Positions 1 through 8,181 of a DNA stretch of 64,000 nucleotides are shown here, piece after piece. The notes beneath the pieces were generated by a model. The model was not told the origin of the DNA and searched no databases. It saw only the letters and a program-made list of their open reading frames with translations. This stretch comes from Alcanivorax jadensis T9 (lineage in GTDB: Bacteria > Pseudomonadota > Gammaproteobacteria > Pseudomonadales > Alcanivoracaceae). Every line of letters begins with the position of its first letter. Within the stretch, counting starts at the first letter, position 1. A program made the position numbers and the translations under genes. The stretch lies in NCBI RefSeq assembly GCF_000756655.1, contig NZ_ARXU01000007.1, forward strand, positions 62,001 through 126,000. The letters run 5' to 3'.

Positions 1-1
1 C

Positions 2-433
2 GAGGTGCAGGCCAGCAGCAAGAAACAGCTGCTGGACCAGGTTGCGCAGCTGGCCGCGGCCGGCTGCGACAGCCTCAACGAACAGGAGGTCTTCGATGCC
101 TTGGTAGCCCGGGAAAAGCTGGGCTCCACGGGCATCGGTGAAGGCATCGCCATTCCTCACTGCCGTCTTGGTCACTGCCAGCAACCCATCGGGCTGCTGC
201 TGAAACTGTCTACCCCCATCGATTTCGACGCCGTTGACGGTCGTCCGGTAGATCTGGTTTTTGTGCTGCTGGTTCCCCAGGAAAACCCTGAACAGCACCT
301 GAAAACCCTCAGCCACCTGGCTTCCCTGTTCAACGACGACGATTACCGTGACGAACTGCGATTGAGCAAGAACGATCATCACCTTTATCACACCGCCGTG
401 GAATCCGAAGCGGAGCTGCGACTGGCATCATGA
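2..433 (+). CDS. ptsN: PTS IIA-like nitrogen-regulatory protein EIIA-Ntr (5' partial)
   Basis: Terminal phospho-acceptor of the nitrogen phosphotransferase system (EI-Ntr, NPr, EIIA-Ntr), a cytoplasmic regulator of potassium, nitrogen and envelope-stress responses rather than a sugar transporter. The motif GIAIPHCRL carries the phosphorylated histidine, codon 158-160. The family is about 150-160 residues; here the reading frame runs off the left edge. The GTG at position 5 aligns with an internal valine of the family (VQASSKK), so it is not the start and 10-20 residues are missing. The gene is followed by rapZ after 97 bp and then by the NPr gene, the usual ptsN-rapZ-ptsO order downstream of rpoN and hpf, which would lie outside the window. 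Confidence 0.95.
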   Translation, partial: EVQASSKKQLLDQVAQLAAAGCDSLNEQEVFDALVAREKLGSTGIGEGIAIPHCRLGHCQQPIGLLLKLSTPIDFDAVDGRPVDLVFVLLVPQENPEQHLKTLSHLASLFNDDDYRDELRLSKNDHHLYHTAVESEAELRLAS

Positions 434-530
434 AGGAACGCAACACACTTTCAGGCATCACCCGGGATATCCCCTCGTCTATCAATTTTGCGTGTCAACG
501 TGCGGCAAATAGCATGCAAGCGGTGCAACC

Positions 531-1382
531 ATGAAACTCACCATCATCAGCGGCCGATCCGGCTCGGGGAAAACCACCGCCCTGCAAGCCATGGAAGACC
601 AGAACTACTACTGCGTCGACAATCTGCCGGTGGGCATGCTCCCGACACTGGCGGAGCAGCTTGATCAGGGTGAGCTACCCATAGAACGAGCGGCAGTAGG
701 CATTGATGCCCGCAACCTGCCCACCCAGTTGCTGGCCTTTGATGCCATCCTTGATGCACTACACCAGCAGCAGGTAAAGACCGAAATTATTTACCTGGAT
801 GCGGACGACAGCACTCTGCTGAAGCGCTTCAGCGCCACCCGGCGGCGTCACCCGCTGGGCGCCCAGCAGGGCTCCGTGGAGGCAGCCATTCAGCATGAGC
901 GGGAATTGCTCTCCAATATCCGCCTGCGTGCCGACCTGGTGATCGACACCAGCAACTATGACGTTCACAGCCTGCGCAACCTGATGCGCGAGCGGGTAGC
1001 CAATCGCAGCGCGGCCCTGTCCCTGCAACTGGAATCCTTCGGGTTCAAGAACGGCTTGCCCAACGATGCCGATCTGGTGTTTGACGTGCGAGTACTGCCC
1101 AACCCGCACTGGCGGGCCGACCTGCGGCCCTTTACCGGCCGCGATGACGCCATCATCGATTTCCTCCAGCAGCACCAGGCCAGCCACGACATGCTTGATG
1201 ACATTCATCATTTCGTAAAACGCTGGCTGCCGGCGTTTGCTGACAGCGATCGCAGCTATGTGACGGTCGCCATCGGCTGCACCGGTGGCCGCCATCGTTC
1301 GGTATTCATTACCGAGCAACTGGCAAAACGGCTACGCAATGAGGGCACCACCCTTCAGGTCCGCCACCGCGAACTGGATTAG
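531..1382 (+). CDS. rapZ: RNase adapter protein RapZ (YvcJ-family nucleotide-binding protein)
   Basis: In enterobacteria RapZ binds the sRNA GlmZ, presents it to RNase E and thereby tunes glucosamine-6-phosphate synthase; other members are known only as P-loop NTPases. The 283 residues match the family length. The N-terminal Walker A is GRSGSGKT (residues 8-15), followed by the family motif DNLP at 30-33. The C-terminal domain carries the conserved GCTGGRHRS signature (about 249-257). It lies between ptsN and the NPr gene with a 14-bp gap to the latter, so the three are probably co-transcribed. Whether a GlmZ-like RNA exists in this organism cannot be seen here. Confidence 0.96.
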   Translation: MKLTIISGRSGSGKTTALQAMEDQNYYCVDNLPVGMLPTLAEQLDQGELPIERAAVGIDARNLPTQLLAFDAILDALHQQQVKTEIIYLDADDSTLLKRFSATRRRHPLGAQQGSVEAAIQHERELLSNIRLRADLVIDTSNYDVHSLRNLMRERVANRSAALSLQLESFGFKNGLPNDADLVFDVRVLPNPHWRADLRPFTGRDDAIIDFLQQHQASHDMLDDIHHFVKRWLPAFADSDRSYVTVAIGCTGGRHRSVFITEQLAKRLRNEGTTLQVRHRELD

Positions 1383-1396
1383 GCTTCCACCACTCA

Positions 1397-1666
1397 ATGA
1401 TCGAAAAGCAACTGGATATCATCAACAAGCTTGGCCTGCATGCCCGTGCTGCCGCCAAGGTGGTCAGCGTGGCCTCACGCTATGAAAGCCGCATTCACGT
1501 CATTCACAACGGCAACCCCATCGACGCCAAAAGCATCATGGGGTTGTTGATGCTTGGCGCCGCCAAGGGCACCAGCGTTACCTTTCAGGTTGACGGCAAC
1601 GATGAAACCGCCGCCATGGAAGAACTCACCGATCTGTTCGGCCGCCGCTTTGACGAAGAAGAATGA
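1397..1666 (+). CDS. ptsO: Phosphocarrier protein NPr (HPr family)
   Basis: Small phosphocarrier that passes phosphate from EI-Ntr (PtsP) to EIIA-Ntr. At 89 residues it is full length for HPr/NPr. The active-site motif is LGLHARAAAK with His15 as phospho-acceptor, and the second signature KSIMGLLML holds the Ser46 position. It closes the ptsN-rapZ-ptsO operon. Directly after its stop codon begins a heptad-repeat hairpin (1673-1769), which may serve as the operon's 3' end. Confidence 0.95.
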   Translation: MIEKQLDIINKLGLHARAAAKVVSVASRYESRIHVIHNGNPIDAKSIMGLLMLGAAKGTSVTFQVDGNDETAAMEELTDLFGRRFDEEE

Positions 1667-1672
1667 AAAAAC

Positions 1673-1769
1673 AGTTGATAGTTGATAGTTGACAGTTAAC
1701 AGTTAGGGGCTCGCTCGCGGCCAGCCTGTTTTTAGCTGTCCACTGTCAACTATCACCTGTCAACTGCCT
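1673..1769. repeat. Heptad-repeat inverted element between ptsO and mgtE
   Basis: The left arm reads as five successive 7-mers of the type AGTTGAT/AGTTGAC/AGTTAAC (1673-1707). The right arm is a set of complementary 7-mers such as ACTGTCA and ACTATCA (about 1735-1769). The arms can pair imperfectly around a GC-rich loop. It fills the whole intergenic space. The same 7-nt phase and related words recur at 6181, 14891, 24062 and 46592. Confidence 0.8.
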
Positions 1770-1778
1770 GTCCTATTT

Positions 1779-3143
1779 ATGCCCGCCGATACCAGCCGTA
1801 GCCAACAGCACCACAAAATCATCAACCGCGCCTTGTCCAGCGGCACCTATACCCAGGTCCGTCAGCTGTTCAATAATCTGCCCGGTGCTGAGGCGGCGCA
1901 TTTGCTGGAATCGTTCCCTCCCCGGGAACGGGAAATTCTCTGGCAACTGCTGAGCAAGGATCAGGAAAGCGAGGTCCTCCAGTATCTGGGCGAGGAAGTG
2001 CGGGTTGAGCTGCTGCGCAATCTGAGCACCGACGAGCTGGTCTCGCTGGTGGAAGAGCTGGACACCGATGACCTGGCCGACCTCCTGCAGGAATTGCCGG
2101 ACCACGTTACCAGCCAGGTCATGGCCAGCCTGGATGAACAGAATCGCGACCGGCTGGAACAGGTAATGAGTTACCCGGAGGATACTGCCGGGGGCCTGAT
2201 GAACACGGATGTGATTACCATCCGCCCGGAAATCACCTTCGAGGTCGTACAGCGCTATCTGCGTCGGCGGGGTGAAATTCCCCGTACCACCGATAACCTG
2301 GCCGTGGTCAATCGCCGCAACCAGTTTATCGGGCTGCTGCCGCTGACCAAGGTCCTGATCAGCGACCCCGGCACCACCGTGCGGGAGGCCATGATCACCG
2401 ACGCCGAATCCATCCCTGCCACCTTGCCCGCTCATGAAGTCGCCAAGATCTTCGAACGTCAGGATCTGGTAACCGCACCGGTGGTGGACGAAGACGGCAT
2501 GCTGGTCGGCCGGATTACCATTGATGACGTGGTCGACGTGATTATCGAGGAAGCCGACCACTCGCTGATGAGTATGGCCGGTCTGGATGAAGACGAGGAC
2601 ACCTTCGGTTCCGTTTGGCAGACCGCTCGCCGCCGGGCTGTCTGGCTGGGGATCAACCTGCTGACCGCCCTGGCCGCCTCCGCCGTCATCGGGCTGTTCG
2701 AAGCCACCCTGGAAAAAGTGGTGGCGCTGGCCATCCTCATGCCTATCGTTGCCAGCATGGGCGGCATCGCTGGCAGCCAGACCCTGACCCTGGTGATCCG
2801 CGCTATGGCACTGGGGCAGATCCAGTCGAGCAATACGCGCTATCTGCTGGTCAAGGAACTATCCGTGGGGGCATTGAATGGCGTGCTGTGGGCCACGGTG
2901 ATTGGCATTACCGCTGCGCTATGGTTCGACGACCCCAGTATCGGCATGGTCATCGCCACCGCCATGATCATCAACCTGATCATGGCCGCCTGTGCGGGCG
3001 CCATGCTGCCCATGATCATGAAAAAGATGGGCATCGACCCGGCCCTGGCCGGCTCCGTGGTGCTCACCACCATCACCGATATTGTCGGCTTCTTTGCCTT
3101 CCTGGGCCTGGCCACCGTGCTTTACGCACATTTGCTGGTCTGA
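1779..3143 (+). CDS. mgtE: Magnesium transporter MgtE
   Basis: Inner-membrane Mg2+ channel/transporter gated by cytosolic Mg2+. The 454 residues show the full architecture: an N-terminal MgtE_N helical domain (about 25-130), a pair of CBS domains (about 140-265), a linker helix, and a C-terminal five-helix pore domain (about 285-454). Recognisable pore motifs are PIVASMGGIAGSQTLTL and DPALAGSVVLTTITDIVGF, the second containing the conserved aspartates of the ion path. The ATG at 1779 is close behind the heptad element and has no strong Shine-Dalgarno; a slightly later start cannot be excluded. It ends at a strong bidirectional terminator. Confidence 0.95.
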   Translation: MPADTSRSQQHHKIINRALSSGTYTQVRQLFNNLPGAEAAHLLESFPPREREILWQLLSKDQESEVLQYLGEEVRVELLRNLSTDELVSLVEELDTDDLADLLQELPDHVTSQVMASLDEQNRDRLEQVMSYPEDTAGGLMNTDVITIRPEITFEVVQRYLRRRGEIPRTTDNLAVVNRRNQFIGLLPLTKVLISDPGTTVREAMITDAESIPATLPAHEVAKIFERQDLVTAPVVDEDGMLVGRITIDDVVDVIIEEADHSLMSMAGLDEDEDTFGSVWQTARRRAVWLGINLLTALAASAVIGLFEATLEKVVALAILMPIVASMGGIAGSQTLTLVIRAMALGQIQSSNTRYLLVKELSVGALNGVLWATVIGITAALWFDDPSIGMVIATAMIINLIMAACAGAMLPMIMKKMGIDPALAGSVVLTTITDIVGFFAFLGLATVLYAHLLV

Positions 3144-3160
3144 CTGTTGCGTTCACCCAT

Positions 3161-3191
3161 AAAAAAGGCGCCATTGATTGGCGCCTTTTTT
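3161..3191. terminator. Bidirectional rho-independent terminator
   Basis: Perfect stem AAAAAAGGCGCC / GGCGCCTTTTTT with an ATTGATT loop, between convergent mgtE (+) and the membrane protein gene (-). A-run and T-run on both sides allow termination in both directions. Confidence 0.93.
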
Positions 3192-3211
3192 GTCATGCTC
3201 TACTACGAAAT

Positions 3212-3964
3212 TTATTCCACAAAAATCTGCCGGAAAGAGACGTAGTAGGCGCCGGCCAGAATCGGCATGACGAACAGCCACCCCAGCAGTAGTGGCAAGG
3301 CAGCCACCAGCACGATCACCATGGTGACCAGCAGGTAAACGATCATGGGAATTACATTGCGGGTGAAGCCGCGAAGGCTCAGCTTCATGGCTTCGCCCAC
3401 ACCCTTGTTGCCCAGAAAGATCAGCGGCACGGTGAAATAGAACAGATAGACGAAGCCAAACATGGCTACCAGACCCAACAGGCCAATCACTATCATCGCT
3501 CCAGTACCAGCGCCTCCGGCACCCAACGCATACCCCAGGCCACCGAAAACAGCCCCGAGCAGCAGCATCACACCGAGCTGAGCCAGTGCCATCAGAATCA
3601 GTGGACCGGTTCGATCAGAAAACGCGGCGAACAAGTCGGCAAAATCCGAGTTGCCCTCGGTTTCCATGCGATGGAAAATTTTCACGATCCCCGCGTAAAG
3701 TAGAGGCGTCGCCAGAATCTGAGCGATCATGCCAAGCAACGGAATGATCTGGAAGGCAGAGGTGATCAGCACGGTGACCACCAGGGCCCCAAGCACCACA
3801 CCCCAGTGTCCCGGCAGCATCTTGTGACCACTGCCGATCCAGCCCAGCGCGTCCCCCACACTGATTTTGCGCGGCTCGGCCAGAATGGTCAGCGGCTGTG
3901 CCGGCGGATTATTGTCATCAATCAGCTCGGCCTGCGGCTGTTGATACGGATTGATTTCACTCAC
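3212..3964 (-). CDS. Multi-pass membrane protein of BPSS1780-like type, unknown function
   Basis: About 250 residues. A short hydrophilic N-terminus (SEINPYQQPQAEL) is followed by five or six hydrophobic segments, beginning with the GALVVTVLITSAF region and ending with the segment around VLVAALPLLLGWLFVM near the C-terminus. The GTG at 3964 was chosen because it has GGAAAGGAG seven bases upstream; a longer frame from 3997 has none. The Pro/Gln-rich start followed by a membrane domain resembles conserved proteobacterial BPSS1780-family proteins, none with an assigned function to my knowledge. It is convergent with mgtE and downstream of pmbA on the same strand. Confidence 0.75.
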   Translation of the reverse strand: MSEINPYQQPQAELIDDNNPPAQPLTILAEPRKISVGDALGWIGSGHKMLPGHWGVVLGALVVTVLITSAFQIIPLLGMIAQILATPLLYAGIVKIFHRMETEGNSDFADLFAAFSDRTGPLILMALAQLGVMLLLGAVFGGLGYALGAGGAGTGAMIVIGLLGLVAMFGFVYLFYFTVPLIFLGNKGVGEAMKLSLRGFTRNVIPMIVYLLVTMVIVLVAALPLLLGWLFVMPILAGAYYVSFRQIFVE

Positions 3965-4023
3965 GGTTTGCTCCTTTCCCGAAAAAAATTCATCCATTGA
4001 AAATGCCCGGATACAACCTGTCG

Positions 4024-5379
4024 CTATCGCCCTGCGATTTTCATCGGCGACAGCAACAGCGAGCCGCTGGCGATGTTACCCCGATAATCCACATCGGTGC
4101 CGCTACCCTGAATACCCTTGAGCATCTCCCCCAAATGCCCCGCAATGGTAAACTCTTGCAACGCTCCTTGTATGACGCCGTTCTCAAACCAGAAACCGCT
4201 GGCGCCACGAGAATAGTCTCCTGTCACCAGATTTACTCCCTGCCCCATGACTTCCGTGATCAGAATGCCTTTCGGCACCCGGGCCATCAACGCTGCCAGT
4301 GACTCGCCCGTATCGGTGATAGACAGGTTACGTACCCCGCCACCATTGCCGGTGGGGTCCATCTGCAAACGGCGACCGGCGTACAGGCCCAGTACATACT
4401 GGCGCAGCACGCCGTCCTCCACGAAAGACTGGGCGCAGGTGGGCAGGCCATCGCCATCGAAAGGGGCGGAGGCGTTTCCGGCAGACAGATGCGGGTTCTC
4501 CGTCAGGGCATAGCCCTTGGGCAACACCGCAGTCCCAATGCTGTCCTGCAGGAAGGAGCTGCGACGGAACAGGGCGCCGCCGCTGATGGCGGACACCAGG
4601 TGACCCAGCAGGCCGGATGCCACTTCCGGCGCAAAGATCACCGGCAATTCACCGGTCTCCGGAATGCTCGCCCCCAGCCGTGCCAGCGTTCTCTCGCGGG
4701 CCTTTTCGCCAATCTCTTCGGCGCTGGCCAGCCGCTCACCGATGCGGCCTCCGTCGTACCAGTAATCACGCTGCATGCCATCATCGTCTTCCGCCACCAC
4801 GCTGCAGACCCGGCTATGATGGGTACCACGGTAGCCGTGCAGAAAACCTTCCGAGGTGGCAAAGACCCGCAGGCTGGCGCCACTGTTGATGGACGCGCCT
4901 TCAGAATTGACGATACGCTCATCATTGCGGGCAATGGTTTCACAGCGCAATGCCTCGTCGATGGCCGCCTGGGTATCCATTGCCCAGGGGTGATACAGGT
5001 CCAGGTCCGGCACCTCCCGAGCCAGCATCGAGGCCGGTGCCAGACCCGCATAACGATCTTCCTCGGTGTAGCGGGCAATGGAGGCCGCCGCCTGAATGGT
5101 GTCGCGCAGGCTGTCACGGTTGTCGTCGGAACTGCTGGCGTGGCCCTTGCGCTGGCCGCGGAACAGGGTCACCGACACCCCCCGGTCGCGGTGGAATTCC
5201 ACGGTTTCCACCTCCCCTTGGCGCACATTGACCGAATATCCCTGGGACAGACTCACATTCACTTCTGCCCCATCGGCACCCTGCCGTTTCGCCTCTTCCA
5301 GCACCCAGGCGGCGGTATCTTCCGCCTGGCGTAATTGGGCAATATCCAGTTCTGCTGTCGTTGCGGGGGAATCAGACAT
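4024..5379 (-). CDS. pmbA: Metalloprotease-complex subunit PmbA/TldE
   Basis: Partner subunit of TldD in the TldD/TldE heterodimeric protease, which in E. coli matures microcin B17 and degrades the CcdA antitoxin. The 451 residues match the family. Typical PmbA features are the N-terminal QGYSVNVRQGEVETVEF strand region, the central GLLGHLVSAISGGALFRRSSF segment and the C-terminal GDYSRGASGFWFENG signature. As expected for the E subunit it lacks the HEXXH motif found in tldD (8181-9623). It diverges from darP across an 84-bp spacer that carries a short heptad-like run (5421-5448). Confidence 0.95.
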   Translation of the reverse strand: MSDSPATTAELDIAQLRQAEDTAAWVLEEAKRQGADGAEVNVSLSQGYSVNVRQGEVETVEFHRDRGVSVTLFRGQRKGHASSSDDNRDSLRDTIQAAASIARYTEEDRYAGLAPASMLAREVPDLDLYHPWAMDTQAAIDEALRCETIARNDERIVNSEGASINSGASLRVFATSEGFLHGYRGTHHSRVCSVVAEDDDGMQRDYWYDGGRIGERLASAEEIGEKARERTLARLGASIPETGELPVIFAPEVASGLLGHLVSAISGGALFRRSSFLQDSIGTAVLPKGYALTENPHLSAGNASAPFDGDGLPTCAQSFVEDGVLRQYVLGLYAGRRLQMDPTGNGGGVRNLSITDTGESLAALMARVPKGILITEVMGQGVNLVTGDYSRGASGFWFENGVIQGALQEFTIAGHLGEMLKGIQGSGTDVDYRGNIASGSLLLSPMKIAGR

Positions 5380-5420
5380 AAAATAGCGGTTCCGTAATCA
5401 GAAAAAGTCCGTCGGCAAGC

Positions 5421-5448
5421 TTCACGCAACACGCCGCACGCAAAACAG
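5421..5448. repeat. Short heptad run between pmbA and darP
   Basis: Three consecutive 7-mers ending in CACGC (TTCACGC, AACACGC, CGCACGC) followed by AAAACAG. Same 7-nt phase as other intergenic elements here but a different word. It lies in the divergent pmbA/darP spacer. Confidence 0.5.
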
Positions 5449-5463
5449 GAAAGCCGAAATCCA

Positions 5464-6003
5464 ATGACCGAGTATAACGACGACCTGCTGACCAGCAAGA
5501 CACAACAAAAACGCGATGACAGTGCTTTGCAGGAGCTGGGACTCTCGTTAATGGACATGAAGCCGGCGGAGCGCGAGCGACTGCCCTTGGGCGATGAACT
5601 GAAAAAAGCCCTGGACGAAGCAGCCCGCATCAACCACCACGAGGCTCGCCGTCGCCATGCCCAGTACATCGGCCGCCTGATGCGCGAATCCAACAGCGAG
5701 CAGATCATCCAGGCGCTGGAAGCGTTTCATGATCCGTTCCGCCAGCAACGGCTGACCAACTGGGTAGAACAGATCATGGCCTGCGACCAGCCTAGGGACG
5801 CCGAAAGCACCCTGCAGCAAGTCCTGGACTTCTTCCCCCACGGTGACCGCCAGCAACTGCGCAACCTGAGCCGTAACGCGCTCAAGGCCCGCATTGCCGA
5901 CCCGACCACGGCTTCCGCCGCGGAAAAAGACAAGTTCAAACGCGAGCGACGCAAGCTGATGAGCTACCTGAACCAACTGGACAAAACCGCGCCGCTGTAC
6001 TGA
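5464..6003 (+). CDS. darP: Ribosome biogenesis factor DarP (YjgA, DUF615)
   Basis: Small, mostly helical, highly charged protein that associates with late 50S precursors in E. coli. The 179 residues match the family. Visible signatures are the start region with SALQELGLSLMDMKP, the RRHAQYIGRLMR motif in the middle and the FKRERRKLMSYLNQL helix at the C-terminus. Its position beside pmbA and near tldD is the conserved gammaproteobacterial arrangement. It converges with the MORN/caspase-like gene; the space between holds a 32-bp perfect inverted repeat and a heptad element. Confidence 0.95.
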   Translation: MTEYNDDLLTSKTQQKRDDSALQELGLSLMDMKPAERERLPLGDELKKALDEAARINHHEARRRHAQYIGRLMRESNSEQIIQALEAFHDPFRQQRLTNWVEQIMACDQPRDAESTLQQVLDFFPHGDRQQLRNLSRNALKARIADPTTASAAEKDKFKRERRKLMSYLNQLDKTAPLY

Positions 6004-6060
6004 GAAGCGCTGCCTGCACACAGCGAGCAACACATCTACACGCAACACCCATCCGGGTGG

Positions 6061-6164
6061 CGTAGGGTGGATTAGCCTAAGCGTAATCCACCATGTTTTC
6101 CCCGCATTGCCCCCACCATGTGCGAAACCGAAGGTGGATTACGCTTAGGCTAATCCACCCTACG
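6061..6164. repeat. Perfect 32-bp inverted repeat of nested palindromes (REP-like)
   Basis: Two identical 32-bp arms, 6061-6092 and 6133-6164, in opposite orientation with a 40-bp spacer. Each arm begins CGTAGGGTGGATTA and is itself a small palindrome (GGTGGATTA ... TAATCCACC). The whole can form one long cruciform or two separate hairpins. A single related unit lies at 24016-24046. It sits between convergent genes with no ordinary terminator. Confidence 0.93.
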
Positions 6165-6180
6165 TTCCGATCACTCACGG

Positions 6181-6207
6181 GTTTTCGCTATTCACTGTTA
6201 ACTGCTT
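6181..6207. repeat. Heptad element overlapping the 3' end of the MORN/C13 gene
   Basis: Read on the minus strand: AGCAGTTAACAGTGAATAGC followed by GAAAAC, i.e. 7-mers GTTAACA and GTGAATA ending in GCGAAAAC. It provides the last codons (AVNSE) and the TAG stop of the gene at 6188-7687. The same arrangement is seen at the prmC 3' end. Confidence 0.75.
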
Positions 6208-7687
6208 TATTTCCCTGCCACCAGCGCAAAAATGCCTCCCCCACTGCCTTTTGCGGCATGGAGTGCGCATCGCCCTCAATGCCTTGCTCTTCCTCCATCC
6301 CCGAGACCTTCTCGTTGGCAGCAGCAAACCAGGCCTGCGGATCGGCGATGCCGGCCACCATATCCTCACCGTACAACGCCTTGCTGAACCAGGTACGGTC
6401 GGAGTCGTCACCGCAACCGAAGGAGGTACGATCCGACGCTGCAGAAGCAAACACAACCCGCTGCGGTGAAGCCAGGGCGTCTACCCATTTTCCGGAATAG
6501 CAGGCCGACACCACCAGCCATTGATGCTTTGCCTGCAGGCCATTCAGCCACTGTTTGCCGTCCGCCACGCTCAGATCATTAAGCTTGAGATTTCGATCAT
6601 CCAGTAACAGGGCGCCCTCTTTGGAACCATGGCTGACCAGATGCACCATGAGCAGATCTTCTTGCGGATCCAGCAGGGCATCCAGCGCTTGCAGCGCTTC
6701 ACGTACACTGGTTCGGGTCGCCAGAGGCAGATCATCGCTGCCGCCGTTGATCAAACGCACCTGCCGGCGGTTGAGATCAAATACCGAGCCCAGCCGTTCC
6801 GCCACCCAGTCCACTTCGCGGGCAAACACAGCCTCGGTGCCATCGCCACCTACCACCAGCAGGTAAACATCACGCACTCCCGGCCGCTGTGGCGCCAAGG
6901 ATGACAACACCGACTGTAAACGGCTGGATTCGGTGTACAGGCGGGCCTCCATTTTTGCTGCCCGGGCATGGCGATTTTCCCGGTAGACCTGCTCACTGGC
7001 GTAATAGCGTCCACGCACGAAATACCCTTTTTCTTCCTGCGGCTCACCGTCGCCCTCAGCCGGCTGAGTGCGCGTGCCGCTGCCGTGAGCATGGCCGTTT
7101 TCAAACTTGCCACGAATCACCACGCCATCCGGGCGGGTCAGCACCCCCTGGCCGTGATAGGAAAAATAGCGAAATTCCCCTTCATAGCGGTAACCTTCCT
7201 CATCCCGGTAAGTGCCCTTGAGCAGCTCGCCATCCTCGAACCGGCCTTCATAGTGCGCGCCATCCTCGGTGACCCAGATTCCCTGGCCATGGGGGGCGAA
7301 ATCACGGAATTTGCCCTGGTAAGAGCCGCCGCTCTCATAGCTGACGGTGCCCTCAATCAGCTCACCCTGTTCGAAGCGCCCCTGCCAGGTGGCATCGTCA
7401 CAGGTGAACTGCCCTTCCCCGTGCAGGACGCCGTCGACAAACTGACCTTGATGAGCGCAGCCGCGCCGATCCACCAGCTTGCCGTGACCATTAAGCCGCC
7501 CTTCGCGGAATTCCCCTTCGTAGTAGCGACCATCCGGCCAGGTCAGCGTACCTTCGCCGTGGAAGAGATCATCTCGGGTATCGCCGTCATACACCGCCCC
7601 GTCCGGCAAACGCACATCCGCCGGCCACTGCACCGGATCACAGCCAACCAGCGCAACCAGAACCATTCCAAGGCAGAATACTTTCAT
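6188..7687 (-). CDS. Predicted lipoprotein with MORN repeats and a caspase-like (C13-type) peptidase domain
   Basis: About 499 residues from the ATG at 7687, chosen because it begins a classic lipoprotein signal (MKVFCLGMVLVALVGC, Cys16 as lipidation site); the frame extends upstream without a better start. Residues 30-240 are a run of MORN-type repeats (DGAVYDGDTRDDLFHGEGTL, DGRYYEGEFREGRLNGHG and so on). Residues about 270-480 form a peptidase domain with the His-Gly pair at His353 (LVSHGSK) and the Cys396 nucleophile (VVSACYSGKW), as in the legumain/caspase clan. Asp414-like and later segments are less clear. The combination suggests an envelope-anchored cysteine protease; its substrate is unknown. 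It follows the cNMP-binding protein gene on the same strand and its last codons come from a heptad repeat. Confidence 0.85.
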   Translation of the reverse strand: MKVFCLGMVLVALVGCDPVQWPADVRLPDGAVYDGDTRDDLFHGEGTLTWPDGRYYEGEFREGRLNGHGKLVDRRGCAHQGQFVDGVLHGEGQFTCDDATWQGRFEQGELIEGTVSYESGGSYQGKFRDFAPHGQGIWVTEDGAHYEGRFEDGELLKGTYRDEEGYRYEGEFRYFSYHGQGVLTRPDGVVIRGKFENGHAHGSGTRTQPAEGDGEPQEEKGYFVRGRYYASEQVYRENRHARAAKMEARLYTESSRLQSVLSSLAPQRPGVRDVYLLVVGGDGTEAVFAREVDWVAERLGSVFDLNRRQVRLINGGSDDLPLATRTSVREALQALDALLDPQEDLLMVHLVSHGSKEGALLLDDRNLKLNDLSVADGKQWLNGLQAKHQWLVVSACYSGKWVDALASPQRVVFASAASDRTSFGCGDDSDRTWFSKALYGEDMVAGIADPQAWFAAANEKVSGMEEEQGIEGDAHSMPQKAVGEAFLRWWQGNKAVNSE

Positions 7688-7719
7688 CGGCAAACCCGTA
7701 ACGTGTTTATTAGCGTTTG

Positions 7720-8181
7720 TTATCCTACCGGTAATTTGAACTGGGCCAGCTGTGACGAAGTGCGACGCAGATGCAGGCATAACAGGCGGGCAATGTTTTC
7801 CATGATCAGACTGACCGCATGGGGGCTGCGTTTACGCAATTGCTCGATACCCTTGCGGGTGAGCACGATCAGGGTGGCATCCTCGGCGGCACGGACTGTA
7901 GCCGATCGGGGCTCGTTATCCACCAGCGCCATCTCGCCCATGGAATCACCCGGCCGTAAATGGGCAATCACCACCTCGCCACCGGCTTCGCTGTTCTTGA
8001 CGATATCCAGACAACCGCGCACCACAAAGCAGACAAAATCACTGCGGTCCCCTTCCCGGCATACCGGTTCCCCGGCAGGAACCCGGTTAACAAATACCAG
8101 CTTTTCCAGTACCGCCAGTTCTTCATCACTGAGCCCGGCGAACAGACGCATGCGTGACAGAACGTCCAGTACCTGGGACAT
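7720..8181 (-). CDS. Cyclic-nucleotide-binding domain protein (single domain)
   Basis: 153 residues from the ATG at 8181, consisting almost entirely of one cNMP-binding beta-barrel: PAGEPVCREGDRSDFVCFVVRG, then the phosphate-binding-cassette region GDSMGEMALVDNEPRSATVRA. There is no DNA-binding helix-turn-helix, so it is a sensor or adaptor and not a CRP/FNR-type regulator. Its start codon overlaps the tldD stop (TGATG), indicating translational coupling with the nit-tldD operon. The ligand cannot be decided from sequence. Confidence 0.88.
   Translation of the reverse strand: MSQVLDVLSRMRLFAGLSDEELAVLEKLVFVNRVPAGEPVCREGDRSDFVCFVVRGCLDIVKNSEAGGEVVIAHLRPGDSMGEMALVDNEPRSATVRAAEDATLIVLTRKGIEQLRKRSPHAVSLIMENIARLLCLHLRRTSSQLAQFKLPVG

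Noticed and set aside
2-7. GTG at position 5 as the start of ptsN
   Set aside because: It corresponds to an internal valine of the family; the real start lies left of the window.
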